NCBI RefSeq assembly: GCF_023156535.1
Contig: NZ_JALNMH010000003.1
Location: 285,861-349,860 of the forward strand
From: Pseudomarimonas salicorniae
GTDB lineage: Bacteria; Pseudomonadota; Gammaproteobacteria; Xanthomonadales; Xanthomonadaceae
Length of the DNA stretch: 64,000 nucleotides
Direction: 5' to 3'
Part shown: positions 27,258 to 36,400 of the stretch, piece after piece
How positions within the stretch are numbered: position 1 is the stretch's first letter
How the letters are laid out: each line of letters begins with the position of its first letter
Notes under the pieces: model-generated
The model's database searches: none
The model's input: only the letters and a program-made list of their open reading frames with translations
What the model was told of the DNA's origin: nothing
Translations under genes and position numbers: made by a program

Positions 27258-30200
27258 ATGCAGGCGACCATCCAGCATCCTCGCACCCCCGAATCCGTTG
27301 CACGCGGCGCCCGCCGCTGGCTCGTCCTCGCCGCTTGCCTGCTGGCCTGCGTAGCGCAGGCCGCGGAGGAAAAGCCGGTCGAGCGCGAGTACACGACCCA
27401 CGCCCCGGCGCCGGCCTACCAGACCCAGGCCGAGGCCGATGCCAAGTCGGCTGGCTGCGTCAGCTGCCACACGGCGACCGACCAGAAGACCATGCACCGG
27501 AACCCTGCGGTCATCCTGGGCTGCACCGACTGCCACGGCGGCAATGCCCAGGTGCAGTCGCCCTCGCCGGGCAAGGTCTACCACCGCCACGTGATCGGCT
27601 CGCAGAACCCGCTCGAGAAGGTCGAGTACCCCAAGCACAAGTACCCGCACGTCGACGTGCCATACAGCAGCGAGTACCTCGGAGCGATGGAGGCCGCCCA
27701 CGTCCTGCCGCGCTACCCCGACCGCTGGTACTACCCCGCCTCGCGCAATCCCGAAGGAAGCTTCGCGCATCTGGCTGCCGAATCGCCGGAGTTCGTGCGC
27801 TTCATCAATCCGGGTGACCTGCGCATCGCCGACGAGGCCTGCGGCGCCTGCCATCTGCCGATCGTCAACGCGACACGGACCAGCATCATGGCCACCTCGG
27901 CCATGCTCTGGGGCGGGGCCAGCTACAACAACGGCATCCTGCCCTACAAGCGCTACATCCTCGGCGAGTACTACACGAAGGAAGGACGCTGGGGGGCCAT
28001 CAACAATCCGGTCGAAGTCACCGAGGAAATGAAGAAACGCGGCATCCTGCCCTCGCTGACCGCGCTTCCGGCCTGGGAGGTGATTCCGCCGGCGGACGTC
28101 TTCCGCGTCTTCGAACGCGGCGGCCGGAACATCAACAGCACCTTCCCCGAGACCGGCCTGCCCAATTCGCTGGGCCAGATCCAGCGCCTCGAAGAGCCGG
28201 GCCGCCCGGACATCAAGCAGTCCAACCGCGGCCCCGGTACCGGTGCGCGGATCGCCGTGCCGGTGATCAACATCACCAAGACCCGCCTCAACGACCCGCA
28301 CCTGTGGTTCCTCGGCACCAATGACAACCCGGGAGACTTCCGCTCTTCGGGCTGCACCGCCTGCCACGTCATCTACGCCAACGACCGCGACCCACGACAC
28401 TCGCTGCAGTACGCCAAGTTCGGCAACGAAGGCTTCACCCAGCAGGCCGACCCGACCATCCCCCGAAATGAGCCCGGCCACCCGCTCAAGCACGAGTTCA
28501 CCCGGCAGATCCCGACCAGCCAGTGCATGGTCTGCCACATGCACCAGCCGAACATGTTCCTCAACAGCATGCTCGGCTACACGATGTGGGACTACGAGCC
28601 GGATGCGCCCTCGATGTTCCCCACCGAGGAGTTCACCCCCACCGACTCGCAGATCCGCGCCATCAATGACCGCAACCCGGAAGAGGCGGCGATCCGCGGC
28701 AAGTGGGCCGATCCGGAGTTCCTGAAGACCGTTGCCGAACGCAATCCGGACATGACCGCGACCCAGTTCGCCGACTACCACGGCCACGGCTGGAACTTCC
28801 GCGCCATCTTCAAGCGCGACCGCAAGGGCAACCTGCTCGACAAGGAAGGCAACCTCATCTCGCGCGAGGATCCCAAGCGCTTCGAGAAGACCGTCCACAT
28901 GTCCTCGATCCACGTCGACATGGGCATGCAGTGCGTCGACTGCCACTTCCAGCAGGACGGCCATTCCAATGGCCACATCGTCGGCGAGGTGATGGCCGGC
29001 GTGGAGATCATGTGCCAGGACTGCCATGGCACGGCAGACGAATACCCCACCCTGCGCACCAGCGGACCGATGGCCTCGAAGGCCGGCCGGAACCTGGCGC
29101 TGATCCGCAACCCCGATGGCAAGCGGCGCTTCGAGTGGGTCGGCGGCGAGCTGATCCAGCGCTCGGCGGTGGTCGAGGGCCTGGAGTGGAAGATGACCCT
29201 GATGAAGGACGTCTCTTCCGAGGGTCACGCCGCCTACAACGCCAAGGCCGACCGGGCCCACACCATGTCGCGCAACACCGATACCCTGGAGTACGGCGTC
29301 GGCGTGGCCAAGGAAGACCGCGCGCATGGTGAGGACACCATGCTCTGCTACACCTGCCACACCTCCTGGACGACCAGCTGCGGCGGCTGCCATCTTCCGA
29401 TCCAGGCCAACTGGAAGACCGACCGCAAACACTACGAGGGCAAGGAAACGCGCAACTACGCGACCTACAACCCGCAGGTTGCGCGCGACGACATCTTCCA
29501 GCTCGGCATCCACGGCGAGATCAAGGACTACAAGATCGCCCCGGTGCGTTCCACGTCGGCACTGGTGCTGTCGTCGACCAACTCGAACCGCGAGCGGATC
29601 TACATCCAGCAGCCGCCGATCGCGGCCAGTGGCTTCTCCTCGCAGGCCTTCGCCCCGCACTACCCGCACACCGAGCGGCGCGGCGAGACCAAGCAGTGCA
29701 CGGACTGCCACCTGTCCAAGAACAATGACAACAACGCGATCATGGCCCAGCTGCTGCTGCAGGGCACCAAGTTCGTCGACTTCCTCGGCTTCAATGCCTG
29801 GGTCGGCGGCGAGGGCGAGATCAGCGCCATCCCGGTCACCGAATGGGACGAGCCGCAGGCGGTCATCGGCTCCTACCTGCATCGCTACGCCTACCCGAAA
29901 CGCTACGCCGACCACGTCGCCCGCGACCGCAAGCTGCCGGACGGCTACAACCACCGCACCGGCGACAGCGTGGGCTGCCTGCAGCACCGCGGCGAGTACC
30001 TGTTCGTCGCCGAGGGCCGCAAGGGCATGCAGGCCTATGACATCGCCAGCGTCGCCAACAAGGGCGTCTCGCTGCGCTTCATCACCGCGCCGTTCTCCGA
30101 GCTCGGCCACGACACCCAGGTCGAGTCGCGCAATGCGACCTGCGTCGCCCTGCCGACCACCCAGCCGATCGCGCCGGAGCGCAACCAGGGCGAGCTGATG

Positions 30201-31280
30201 CGCGAGATCAACCTCGAGCAGCCTTTCCACCCGATCTATCACTACGCCTTCATCTCGGACGCCGAGGAAGGCCTGATTGCGGTGAATGTGGACACGCTGG
30301 CCGATGGCGATCCGCGCAACAACCACCTTGACCGGGCAATGACCTGGAACGAGGGCGGCGTGCTGGATGGCGTCCGTCACCTGACCATCGCGGGGCGCTG
30401 GTTTTTCGCCTCCACCCCGCGCGGCGTCGTGGTGCTGGACATGAACGACCCGATGCAGCCGAAGTTCGTCGCAACGGTCGCCGTGGACGATCCACGCGCG
30501 GTCCAGGTCCAGTTCCGCTACGCCTTCGTCACCACGGCACGGGGCCTTGAGGTCATCGACATCACCCGGCCGACCGAACCGAAGCTGGTCGAAGGTGCCC
30601 TGGTGCCCCTGCGCAGCGCGCACAAGCTGCACGTGGCACGCACTTACGCCTATGTCGCCAACGGTGCCGAGGGCGTGGCCATCATCGACGTCACCCGCGC
30701 TGACCGTCCGACGCTCTACCAGATGTTCAACGCCGACGGTGCCATCGTCGATGCACGCGACGTCACTGTCGCCTCGACCAACGCCTCGCCCTTCATGTAC
30801 GTGGCCGACGGCAGCGGTGGACTGAAGGTCGTCCAGCTGACCGCCCCCGATACCCAGCCCAACTTCTACGGCTACGCAGCGGAGCCGAGGCCCCAGCTGG
30901 TGGCCAGCTGGGCCACCAAGCGCCCTGCCCTGTCCCTCACCCGTGCGCTGGAGCGCGACCGCGCCGTGGACGAGAGCGGTGGCCAGATGGCGGTGCTGGG
31001 TCGCGTCGGCGCCCGGCCGTTCAATGCCGAGGAAATGAAGCGGCTGTACATGAACGACGATGGCAGCATCTGGACGGTCAGCGACGAGGTCGAAGGACCG
31101 ACCGGCATCGAGTCCAAGCCGCTGCCGTTCCGACCCAACCGCGTCTGGGGGCTGCAGCCCGAGAATCACTCCGTGCTGGGCGATGCGACCCACGGTGAGC
31201 CGGAGCCGGCGCATCGCGGAGAAGCGCACGGAGAGGCCCACGGCAAGGACGGCCACGGCGCGCCGAAGCACCCGGAGTGA
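27258..31280 (+). CDS. secreted decaheme cytochrome c with LVIVD beta-propeller
   Basis: 1340 residues. A signal peptide ends near residue 36 (VAQAAEE). Ten CxxCH sites lie between about residues 67 and 818 (CVSCH, CTDCH, CGACH, CTACH, CMVCH, CVDCH, CQDCH, CYTCH, CGGCH, CTDCH), with long heme-free stretches between pairs. Residues ~905-1210 are LVIVD-type propeller blades ([49 protein letters not shown]). The tail is His-rich (many GxAHG-like units) and could bind metal. It is probably the terminal, possibly surface-exposed, reductase or oxidase of the conduit; no substrate motif is recognisable. It ends the cluster. Confidence 0.85.
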   Translation: MQATIQHPRTPESVARGARRWLVLAACLLACVAQAAEEKPVEREYTTHAPAPAYQTQAEADAKSAGCVSCHTATDQKTMHRNPAVILGCTDCHGGNAQVQSPSPGKVYHRHVIGSQNPLEKVEYPKHKYPHVDVPYSSEYLGAMEAAHVLPRYPDRWYYPASRNPEGSFAHLAAESPEFVRFINPGDLRIADEACGACHLPIVNATRTSIMATSAMLWGGASYNNGILPYKRYILGEYYTKEGRWGAINNPVEVTEEMKKRGILPSLTALPAWEVIPPADVFRVFERGGRNINSTFPETGLPNSLGQIQRLEEPGRPDIKQSNRGPGTGARIAVPVINITKTRLNDPHLWFLGTNDNPGDFRSSGCTACHVIYANDRDPRHSLQYAKFGNEGFTQQADPTIPRNEPGHPLKHEFTRQIPTSQCMVCHMHQPNMFLNSMLGYTMWDYEPDAPSMFPTEEFTPTDSQIRAINDRNPEEAAIRGKWADPEFLKTVAERNPDMTATQFADYHGHGWNFRAIFKRDRKGNLLDKEGNLISREDPKRFEKTVHMSSIHVDMGMQCVDCHFQQDGHSNGHIVGEVMAGVEIMCQDCHGTADEYPTLRTSGPMASKAGRNLALIRNPDGKRRFEWVGGELIQRSAVVEGLEWKMTLMKDVSSEGHAAYNAKADRAHTMSRNTDTLEYGVGVAKEDRAHGEDTMLCYTCHTSWTTSCGGCHLPIQANWKTDRKHYEGKETRNYATYNPQVARDDIFQLGIHGEIKDYKIAPVRSTSALVLSSTNSNRERIYIQQPPIAASGFSSQAFAPHYPHTERRGETKQCTDCHLSKNNDNNAIMAQLLLQGTKFVDFLGFNAWVGGEGEISAIPVTEWDEPQAVIGSYLHRYAYPKRYADHVARDRKLPDGYNHRTGDSVGCLQHRGEYLFVAEGRKGMQAYDIASVANKGVSLRFITAPFSELGHDTQVESRNATCVALPTTQPIAPERNQGELMREINLEQPFHPIYHYAFISDAEEGLIAVNVDTLADGDPRNNHLDRAMTWNEGGVLDGVRHLTIAGRWFFASTPRGVVVLDMNDPMQPKFVATVAVDDPRAVQVQFRYAFVTTARGLEVIDITRPTEPKLVEGALVPLRSAHKLHVARTYAYVANGAEGVAIIDVTRADRPTLYQMFNADGAIVDARDVTVASTNASPFMYVADGSGGLKVVQLTAPDTQPNFYGYAAEPRPQLVASWATKRPALSLTRALERDRAVDESGGQMAVLGRVGARPFNAEEMKRLYMNDDGSIWTVSDEVEGPTGIESKPLPFRPNRVWGLQPENHSVLGDATHGEPEPAHRGEAHGEAHGKDGHGAPKHPE

Positions 31281-31332
31281 TGGTTCGCGCGCGGCCGTCG
31301 CCAACCCGCTTCCCGACCCGGACGCGCTGACC

Positions 31333-32658
31333 GTGAGCCAGATCGAACGCCGCATCCTGACGCCGAGCCAGCTCAATGCGCTGGCCCGGTCCCTTCTGGA
31401 GGACAGTTTCGGTCTGGTGGAGGTGGAAGGCGAGCTGAGCAACCTCGCCCGCCCCGCTTCCGGCCATCTCTACTTCAGCCTCAAGGACCGCAACGCCCAG
31501 GTTCGCTGCGCCCTGTTCCGCCCGAAGAGCCAGTGGCTGCGCTTCAAGCCGGCCGATGGCGATCGCGTGCTGGCCCGCGGCAAGCTCTCGCTCTACGAGC
31601 CACGCGGCGACTACCAGTTGATTGTCGAGCACCTTGAGCCGGCCGGCGAGGGCGCCCTGCGCGCCGCCTTCGAGGCGCTTAAGGCGAAGCTGCAGGCCGA
31701 GGGGCTCTTCAGCACCGAGCGCAAGCGCCCGATTCCGGATCGGGTGGCTCGCCTTGGCGTCCTGACCTCGCCAAGCGGCGCCGCAGTGCACGATGTGCTC
31801 AGCGTGCTCAGGAGGCGTTTTCCCCTGGTCGAGGTCGAGCTTCTGCCGGTGCCCGTGCAGGGCACCGAGGCCCCGGGTCAGATTGCCCGGATGGTCGCCC
31901 GCGCAGACGCCAGCGGCCGCTACGACGTACTGCTGCTGACCCGCGGCGGCGGTTCGCTGGAGGACCTTGCGGCGTTCAACGACGAGGGACTCGCCCGGGC
32001 CATCGCCGCCTGCCGCACCCCCACCGTCAGTGCCGTGGGCCACGAGATCGACGTCAGCATCGCCGATTTCGTCGCCGACCTGCGCTGCCCCACCCCTTCG
32101 GCCGCCGCCGAGGCGCTGGTGCCCGATCGCAGCGTGCTGGCCCAGCGACTGCAGCGCGCCGAGCAGCGCCTGCAGGCCGCCGGCGCAAGACTGATGCGCG
32201 AAAGGGCCCAGCAACTCGACCGGCTGGCGCTGCGTCTTGAGGCCCAGCGCCCCCTGCGCCGCCTGCAGCGCCACGGCGAGCTGCTGGCACGCACCGGCGA
32301 GCGACTGCATTCGGTCATCGAGCTGCATCTTGGCCAGCGCCGGCAACGCCTGGCCCAGCTCGCCGGCCGGCTGCGCGGCAGCCATCCCGGGCGAGCTCTC
32401 GCCGCCAACCGACAACGTCTTGAGTCACTGCGCCGCGCCCTGCAGGGCAGCGTCGCCGCACAGGCCCGCACGCGCGCGCTGCAACTGGCCCAGCTCGGCC
32501 GCACGCTGGAAGCGGTCAGTCCGCTACAGACCCTTCAGCGCGGCTATTCGGTGCTGCGCAAGGATGGAAAGCCGGTCCGCGCCGCATCCCAGGTGCAGCC
32601 GGGCGACCGCCTGGAGGCGCAGCTGGCCGAGGGCAAGCTGGACCTGCGCTCGCTCTGA
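31333..32658 (+). CDS. xseA: exodeoxyribonuclease VII large subunit
   Basis: 441 residues from the GTG at 31333 (VSQIERR); the frame is open upstream inside the cytochrome gene but without homology. An N-terminal OB fold ([22 protein letters not shown]), catalytic region with [29 protein letters not shown] and [17 protein letters not shown], then a long coiled-coil C-terminus and the QRGYSVLRK end. It degrades single-stranded DNA to oligonucleotides together with XseB, which is not seen here. Unrelated to the preceding redox genes. Confidence 0.95.
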   Translation: MSQIERRILTPSQLNALARSLLEDSFGLVEVEGELSNLARPASGHLYFSLKDRNAQVRCALFRPKSQWLRFKPADGDRVLARGKLSLYEPRGDYQLIVEHLEPAGEGALRAAFEALKAKLQAEGLFSTERKRPIPDRVARLGVLTSPSGAAVHDVLSVLRRRFPLVEVELLPVPVQGTEAPGQIARMVARADASGRYDVLLLTRGGGSLEDLAAFNDEGLARAIAACRTPTVSAVGHEIDVSIADFVADLRCPTPSAAAEALVPDRSVLAQRLQRAEQRLQAAGARLMRERAQQLDRLALRLEAQRPLRRLQRHGELLARTGERLHSVIELHLGQRRQRLAQLAGRLRGSHPGRALAANRQRLESLRRALQGSVAAQARTRALQLAQLGRTLEAVSPLQTLQRGYSVLRKDGKPVRAASQVQPGDRLEAQLAEGKLDLRSL

Positions 32659-32734
32659 AGCAAGAGATCGAAGAAGAACCCACTACCGCCAAGGCGACGG
32701 AATGCCCTTCGCCCATCATCCCAGGGGAGAGATC

Positions 32735-34375
32735 ATGAAAGCATCCGACTTGTTCATGCGCGCACTGGAGGCCGAGGGCGTCGAGTACATCTTCGGTATC
32801 CCGGGCGAGGAGAACCTCGACCTGCTGGAATCGCTGCGCACCTCCAGCGTCAAGCTGATCCTCACCCGCCACGAGCAGGGGGCCGGCTTCATGGCCGCCA
32901 CATACGGCCGGCTGACCGGCAAGGCCGGCGTGTGCCTGGCCACCCTGGGACCGGGCGCGACCAACTTCGTCACCGCCGCGGCCTATGCCCAGCTTGGCGC
33001 CATGCCGATGATGATGATCACCGGACAGAAGCCCGTGAAGCTGAGCAAGCAGGGGCATTTCCAGATCGTCGACATCGTCGACATGATGAAGCCCCTGACC
33101 AAGTTCACCAAACAGATCGTTTCGGCGGACAACATCCCGGCACGGGTCCGCGAGGCGTTCCGTCGAGCCGAGGAGGAACGACCCGGCGCGGTCCACCTCG
33201 AGCTGCCGGAGGACATCGCCGATGAAGACTCCGACGCCATCCTGATCCCCAAGAGCCACTCGCGGCGCCCGGTGGCCGACGACAAGGCGATTGCCTTCGC
33301 CACCGAGGCCATCACCAATGCCAAGCGCCCGCTGCTGATGGTGGGGGCCGGCGCGAACCGCAAGACCACGGCCAAGATGCTGCGCGAGTTCGTCGACAAG
33401 CTTGGTATTCCCTTCTTCACCACGCAGATGGGCAAGGGCGTGGTCGACGAAACCCATCCGCTGTGGCTGGGCAATGCCTCGCTGTCCGACAACGACTTCG
33501 TGCACCGGGCAATCGACAAGGCCGACTGCATCATCAACGTCGGCCACGACGTGATCGAGAAGCCGCCCTTCTTCATGCGCAAGGGCCACCGCACGGTCAT
33601 CCACGTCAACTACTTCGGCGCCGAGGTGGACACGGTCTACTTCCCGCAGGTCGAGGTCGTCGGCGACATCGCCAACTCGGTGTGGCGGATCAAGCAGCGC
33701 ATGGAGCCTGCCTCGCACTGGGACTTCAGCTACTTCGACAAGGTACGCAAGGCGCTCAACGACCATCTCGCCGAAGGCGCCGAGGACGACCGCTTCCCGA
33801 TCTACCCGCAGCGGATGGTCGCCGACATCCGCAAGGTGCTCGGACCGAAGGACATCCTCTGTCTCGACAACGGCATGTACAAGATCTGGTTCGCCCGTTA
33901 CTACCGCTGCATGGAGCCGAACACCCTGCTCCTCGACAACGCCCTGGCGACGATGGGCGCCGGCCTGCCCTCGGGCATGGCGGCGAAGATGGTCTTCCCC
34001 GACCGCAAGGTGGTCGCGGTGGCCGGCGACGGCGGCTTCATGATGAACTCGCAGGAGATCGAGACCGCCGTACGGCTGAACCTCAACATGACCATGATCG
34101 TAGTCCGCGACAATGCCTACGGCATGATCAAGTGGAAGCAGGCCAACATGGAGTTCGCCAACTTCGGCATGGACATGGGCAACCCGGACTTCGTCAAGTA
34201 CGCCGAAAGCTACGGCGCCCGCGGACACCGCCCCTCCTCCGCCGCCGAGTTCGCCCCCCTGCTGGAGAAGACCCTGCAGGAGCCCGGGTTCGACCTGATC
34301 GAGCTGCCCATCGACTATTCGGACAATGACCGCATCCTCAACCGGGAGATCAAGGAGCTGTCGGCGAAGCTTTGA
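32735..34375 (+). CDS. thiamine-diphosphate enzyme, acetolactate synthase large-subunit-like
   Basis: 546 residues from the ATG at 32735 behind an AGGGGAGAG site. The N-terminal TPP-binding domain has IPGEENLDL and the catalytic Glu in TRHEQGAGFMA; the central domain follows; the C-terminal pyrophosphate domain has GDGGFMMNSQEIETA...VVRDN for Mg-TPP. It resembles catabolic, AlsS-like acetolactate synthases that work without a small subunit (none is present). An aldehyde dehydrogenase follows after a mobile-looking insert, so the pair may work on a 2-oxo acid and its aldehyde product. Substrate is uncertain. Confidence 0.82.
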   Translation: MKASDLFMRALEAEGVEYIFGIPGEENLDLLESLRTSSVKLILTRHEQGAGFMAATYGRLTGKAGVCLATLGPGATNFVTAAAYAQLGAMPMMMITGQKPVKLSKQGHFQIVDIVDMMKPLTKFTKQIVSADNIPARVREAFRRAEEERPGAVHLELPEDIADEDSDAILIPKSHSRRPVADDKAIAFATEAITNAKRPLLMVGAGANRKTTAKMLREFVDKLGIPFFTTQMGKGVVDETHPLWLGNASLSDNDFVHRAIDKADCIINVGHDVIEKPPFFMRKGHRTVIHVNYFGAEVDTVYFPQVEVVGDIANSVWRIKQRMEPASHWDFSYFDKVRKALNDHLAEGAEDDRFPIYPQRMVADIRKVLGPKDILCLDNGMYKIWFARYYRCMEPNTLLLDNALATMGAGLPSGMAAKMVFPDRKVVAVAGDGGFMMNSQEIETAVRLNLNMTMIVVRDNAYGMIKWKQANMEFANFGMDMGNPDFVKYAESYGARGHRPSSAAEFAPLLEKTLQEPGFDLIELPIDYSDNDRILNREIKELSAKL

Positions 34376-34380
34376 GTTCT

Positions 34381-34436
34381 AGGGCTCAGGGCTTAGGGCT
34401 TAGGGCTTAGGGCTTAGGGTTCAAGGTTCAGGGTTC
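34381..34436. repeat. heptad tandem repeats, AGGGCTC/AGGGCTT type, left array
   Basis: Eight 7-mers in a row: AGGGCTC, four AGGGCTT, AGGGTTC, AAGGTTC, AGGGTTC, starting 5 bases after the acetolactate-synthase stop. A further AGGGCTC unit recurs near 34486. These are direct repeats with no spacers and are the inverse of the units at 34901-34928. Confidence 0.88.
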
Positions 34437-34541
34437 GGCCGCTGCGCGGCAACGGCGGCTTCGCCGCCTGCGCCTTCGCTCGGTCAGGGCTCAGGAAAGA
34501 GCAACAGGGCTGGTTCGGCTCGTCAACGATCATGATCAGAG

Positions 34542-34910
34542 ATGGCTACCCACTTCGAGCAGCTGATTGCCTGGCAGAAGGCGATGGATCTCGCGGAGCA
34601 GACCTATGCGCTCACGGCCACCTGGCCGCCGCACGAGCGCTTCGGACTCTCCAGCCAGGCGCAGCGCGCCGCCGTGTCGGTGCCGGCGAATATCGCCGAA
34701 GGTCATGAGCGACGCAGCCGGAAGGAGTATCGTCGATTCCTCGCCATCTCCGCCGGATCGCTCGCCGAGTTGGAGACCCACCTACGACTGGGAGTCAGGA
34801 TCGGCATTTCCGAAACCTCACGGACGGATGCGGTCCTCGACCTCTGCCGGGAGGTCGGACGCATCGTCCGCGGCATCGAGCGGGGCCTCGCCCGCTCTGC
34901 TGAGCCCTGA
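34542..34910 (+). CDS. four-helix-bundle protein, S23/IVS (Avd-like) family
   Basis: 122 residues, the family's usual size. FEQLIAWQKAMDLAEQTY, RFGLSSQAQRAAVSVPANIAEG and RFLAISAGSLAELETHL are the conserved helices of the proteins first found inside 23S rRNA intervening sequences and related to Avd of diversity-generating retroelements; they form pentameric helical bundles and bind nucleic acid. The gene lies between inverted heptad arrays, and its last codons and TGA are themselves made of the right-hand heptads. It interrupts an otherwise tight gene pair, so it looks inserted. No reverse transcriptase is present. Confidence 0.9.
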   Translation: MATHFEQLIAWQKAMDLAEQTYALTATWPPHERFGLSSQAQRAAVSVPANIAEGHERRSRKEYRRFLAISAGSLAELETHLRLGVRIGISETSRTDAVLDLCREVGRIVRGIERGLARSAEP

Positions 34911-34928
34911 GCCCTAGCCCCTGAGCCC
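34901..34928. repeat. heptad tandem repeats, TGAGCCC type, right array
   Basis: Four 7-mers (TGAGCCC, TGAGCCC, TAGCCCC, TGAGCCC), the reverse complement of the AGGGCTC-class units at 34381-34436. The second unit supplies the stop codon of the four-helix-bundle gene. The array ends 6 bases before the AAGGAG site of the next gene. Confidence 0.88.
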
Positions 34929-34945
34929 TCGCCAAGGAGATCACC

Positions 34946-36376
34946 ATGCTGAAGGATACCTACCCCTACTACCTCGCCAACAAGGCCATCCACGCCAACC
35001 AGGATCTCGAGGTCACCGACAAGTACACGGGCAAGGTGGCCACGCGGGTGGCGCTGGCCAATTATCCGGTGATCGACCAGGCGATCGCTGCCGCCGCGGA
35101 TGCGCAGGAGGCGATGCAGGCCTTTCCGCCGTACAAGCGCCAGGCGGTGCTGAACCATTGCGTCAAGCGCTTCCAGGAGCGCTTCGATGAAATCGCCATG
35201 GCGCTGTGCATCGAAGCGGGCAAACCGATCAAGGATGCGCGCGGCGAGGTGACCCGGCTCATCGATACCTTCCGGGTGGGCGCCGAGGAGGCTGTGCGGA
35301 TCGGCGGCGAGGTGATGAATCTCGAAATCGCCGAGCGCGCCAAGGGCTATCGCGGCATGTGGAAGCGGGTGCCGATCGGTCCTTGCTCCCTCATCAGCCC
35401 GTTCAACTTCCCGCTCAATCTCGCGGCGCACAAGATCGCTCCGGCGATTGCGGCCGGCTGCACCTGGGTGATGAAGCCGGCCTCGCGCACCCCGATCGGC
35501 GCGCTGATCATTGGCGAGGTGCTGGCCGAGACCGACCTGCCGAAAGGTGCCTTCTCGATCCTGCCCTGCTCGCGCGACGGCGCTGACCTGTTCACCGAGG
35601 ATGACCGCCTGAAGCTGCTCAGCTTCACCGGCTCGCCCGGAGTCGGCTGGGAGCTGAAGGCCAAGGCCGGGCGCAAGAAGGTGGTGCTGGAGCTGGGCGG
35701 CAATGCGGCCTGCCTCATCGACGCCGATCAGGCCGATCGACTCGATGCCGTGGTCGAGCGGGTCGTCTTCGGCGCCTACTACCAGAGCGGCCAGAGCTGC
35801 ATCAGCGTGCAGCGCATCCTGGTCCACGACGCCGTCTACGATGCCTTCCGCGACAAGCTGGTTGCCGCGGTCAAGGCGCTGAAGATGGGCGACCCGAAGA
35901 ACGACGACACCTTCATCGGACCGATGATCTCCGAGGGCGAGGCCAAGCGCCTGGAAGGCTGGGTCGAGCGCGCCACCCAGGGCGGGGCCAAGCTGCTCTG
36001 CGGCGGCAAGCGCGAGGGCGCGATGCTCGAGGCCAGCCTGCTCGAGGACGTGCCCTTCGACACCGAGATCAACTGCGAGGAAGCCTTCGGCCCGGTCGCC
36101 GCGCTGTACCGCTACAGCGACTTCGAATCGGCCCTGCAGCAGATCAACAACAGCAAGTTCGGCCTGCAGGCGGGGCTGTTCACCCACGACATACGCAAGG
36201 CCATGCGCGCCTGGGACGTACTGGACGTCGGCGGCGTGGTGATCAACGACGTGCCCAGCTGGCGCGTCGACAACATGCCCTATGGCGGGGTGAAGGACTC
36301 GGGCCTGGGCCGCGAGGGCGTCAAGTACGCCATCGAGGACATGACCGAGATCCGGCTGCTGGTGATCCGGGACTGA
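34946..36376 (+). CDS. NAD(P)-dependent aldehyde dehydrogenase
   Basis: 476 residues with an AAGGAG site 6 bases before the ATG. Standard fold: SPFNFPLNL, VMKPASRTP, FTGSPGVGWELK, VLELGGNAA with the general base Glu, and GQSCISVQR with the catalytic Cys. The set of motifs is nearest to the lactaldehyde/phosphonoacetaldehyde/glyceraldehyde-3-phosphate dehydrogenase branch of the superfamily. Probably once directly followed the acetolactate-synthase-like gene in an operon. Substrate not determined. Confidence 0.88.
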   Translation: MLKDTYPYYLANKAIHANQDLEVTDKYTGKVATRVALANYPVIDQAIAAAADAQEAMQAFPPYKRQAVLNHCVKRFQERFDEIAMALCIEAGKPIKDARGEVTRLIDTFRVGAEEAVRIGGEVMNLEIAERAKGYRGMWKRVPIGPCSLISPFNFPLNLAAHKIAPAIAAGCTWVMKPASRTPIGALIIGEVLAETDLPKGAFSILPCSRDGADLFTEDDRLKLLSFTGSPGVGWELKAKAGRKKVVLELGGNAACLIDADQADRLDAVVERVVFGAYYQSGQSCISVQRILVHDAVYDAFRDKLVAAVKALKMGDPKNDDTFIGPMISEGEAKRLEGWVERATQGGAKLLCGGKREGAMLEASLLEDVPFDTEINCEEAFGPVAALYRYSDFESALQQINNSKFGLQAGLFTHDIRKAMRAWDVLDVGGVVINDVPSWRVDNMPYGGVKDSGLGREGVKYAIEDMTEIRLLVIRD

Positions 36377-36400
36377 GCACGCCGCCCTGCGCGTCGGCGA

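Noticed and set aside
27243..31442. 1399-codon open frame on the minus strand opposite the large cytochrome
   Set aside because: High-GC shadow frame; composition is Gly/Ala/Val/Arg-rich with no domain, while the plus strand has a signal peptide, ten CxxCH sites and a propeller.
34381..34436. Tandem repeats as a CRISPR array
   Set aside because: Seven-bp units with no spacers and no cas genes.
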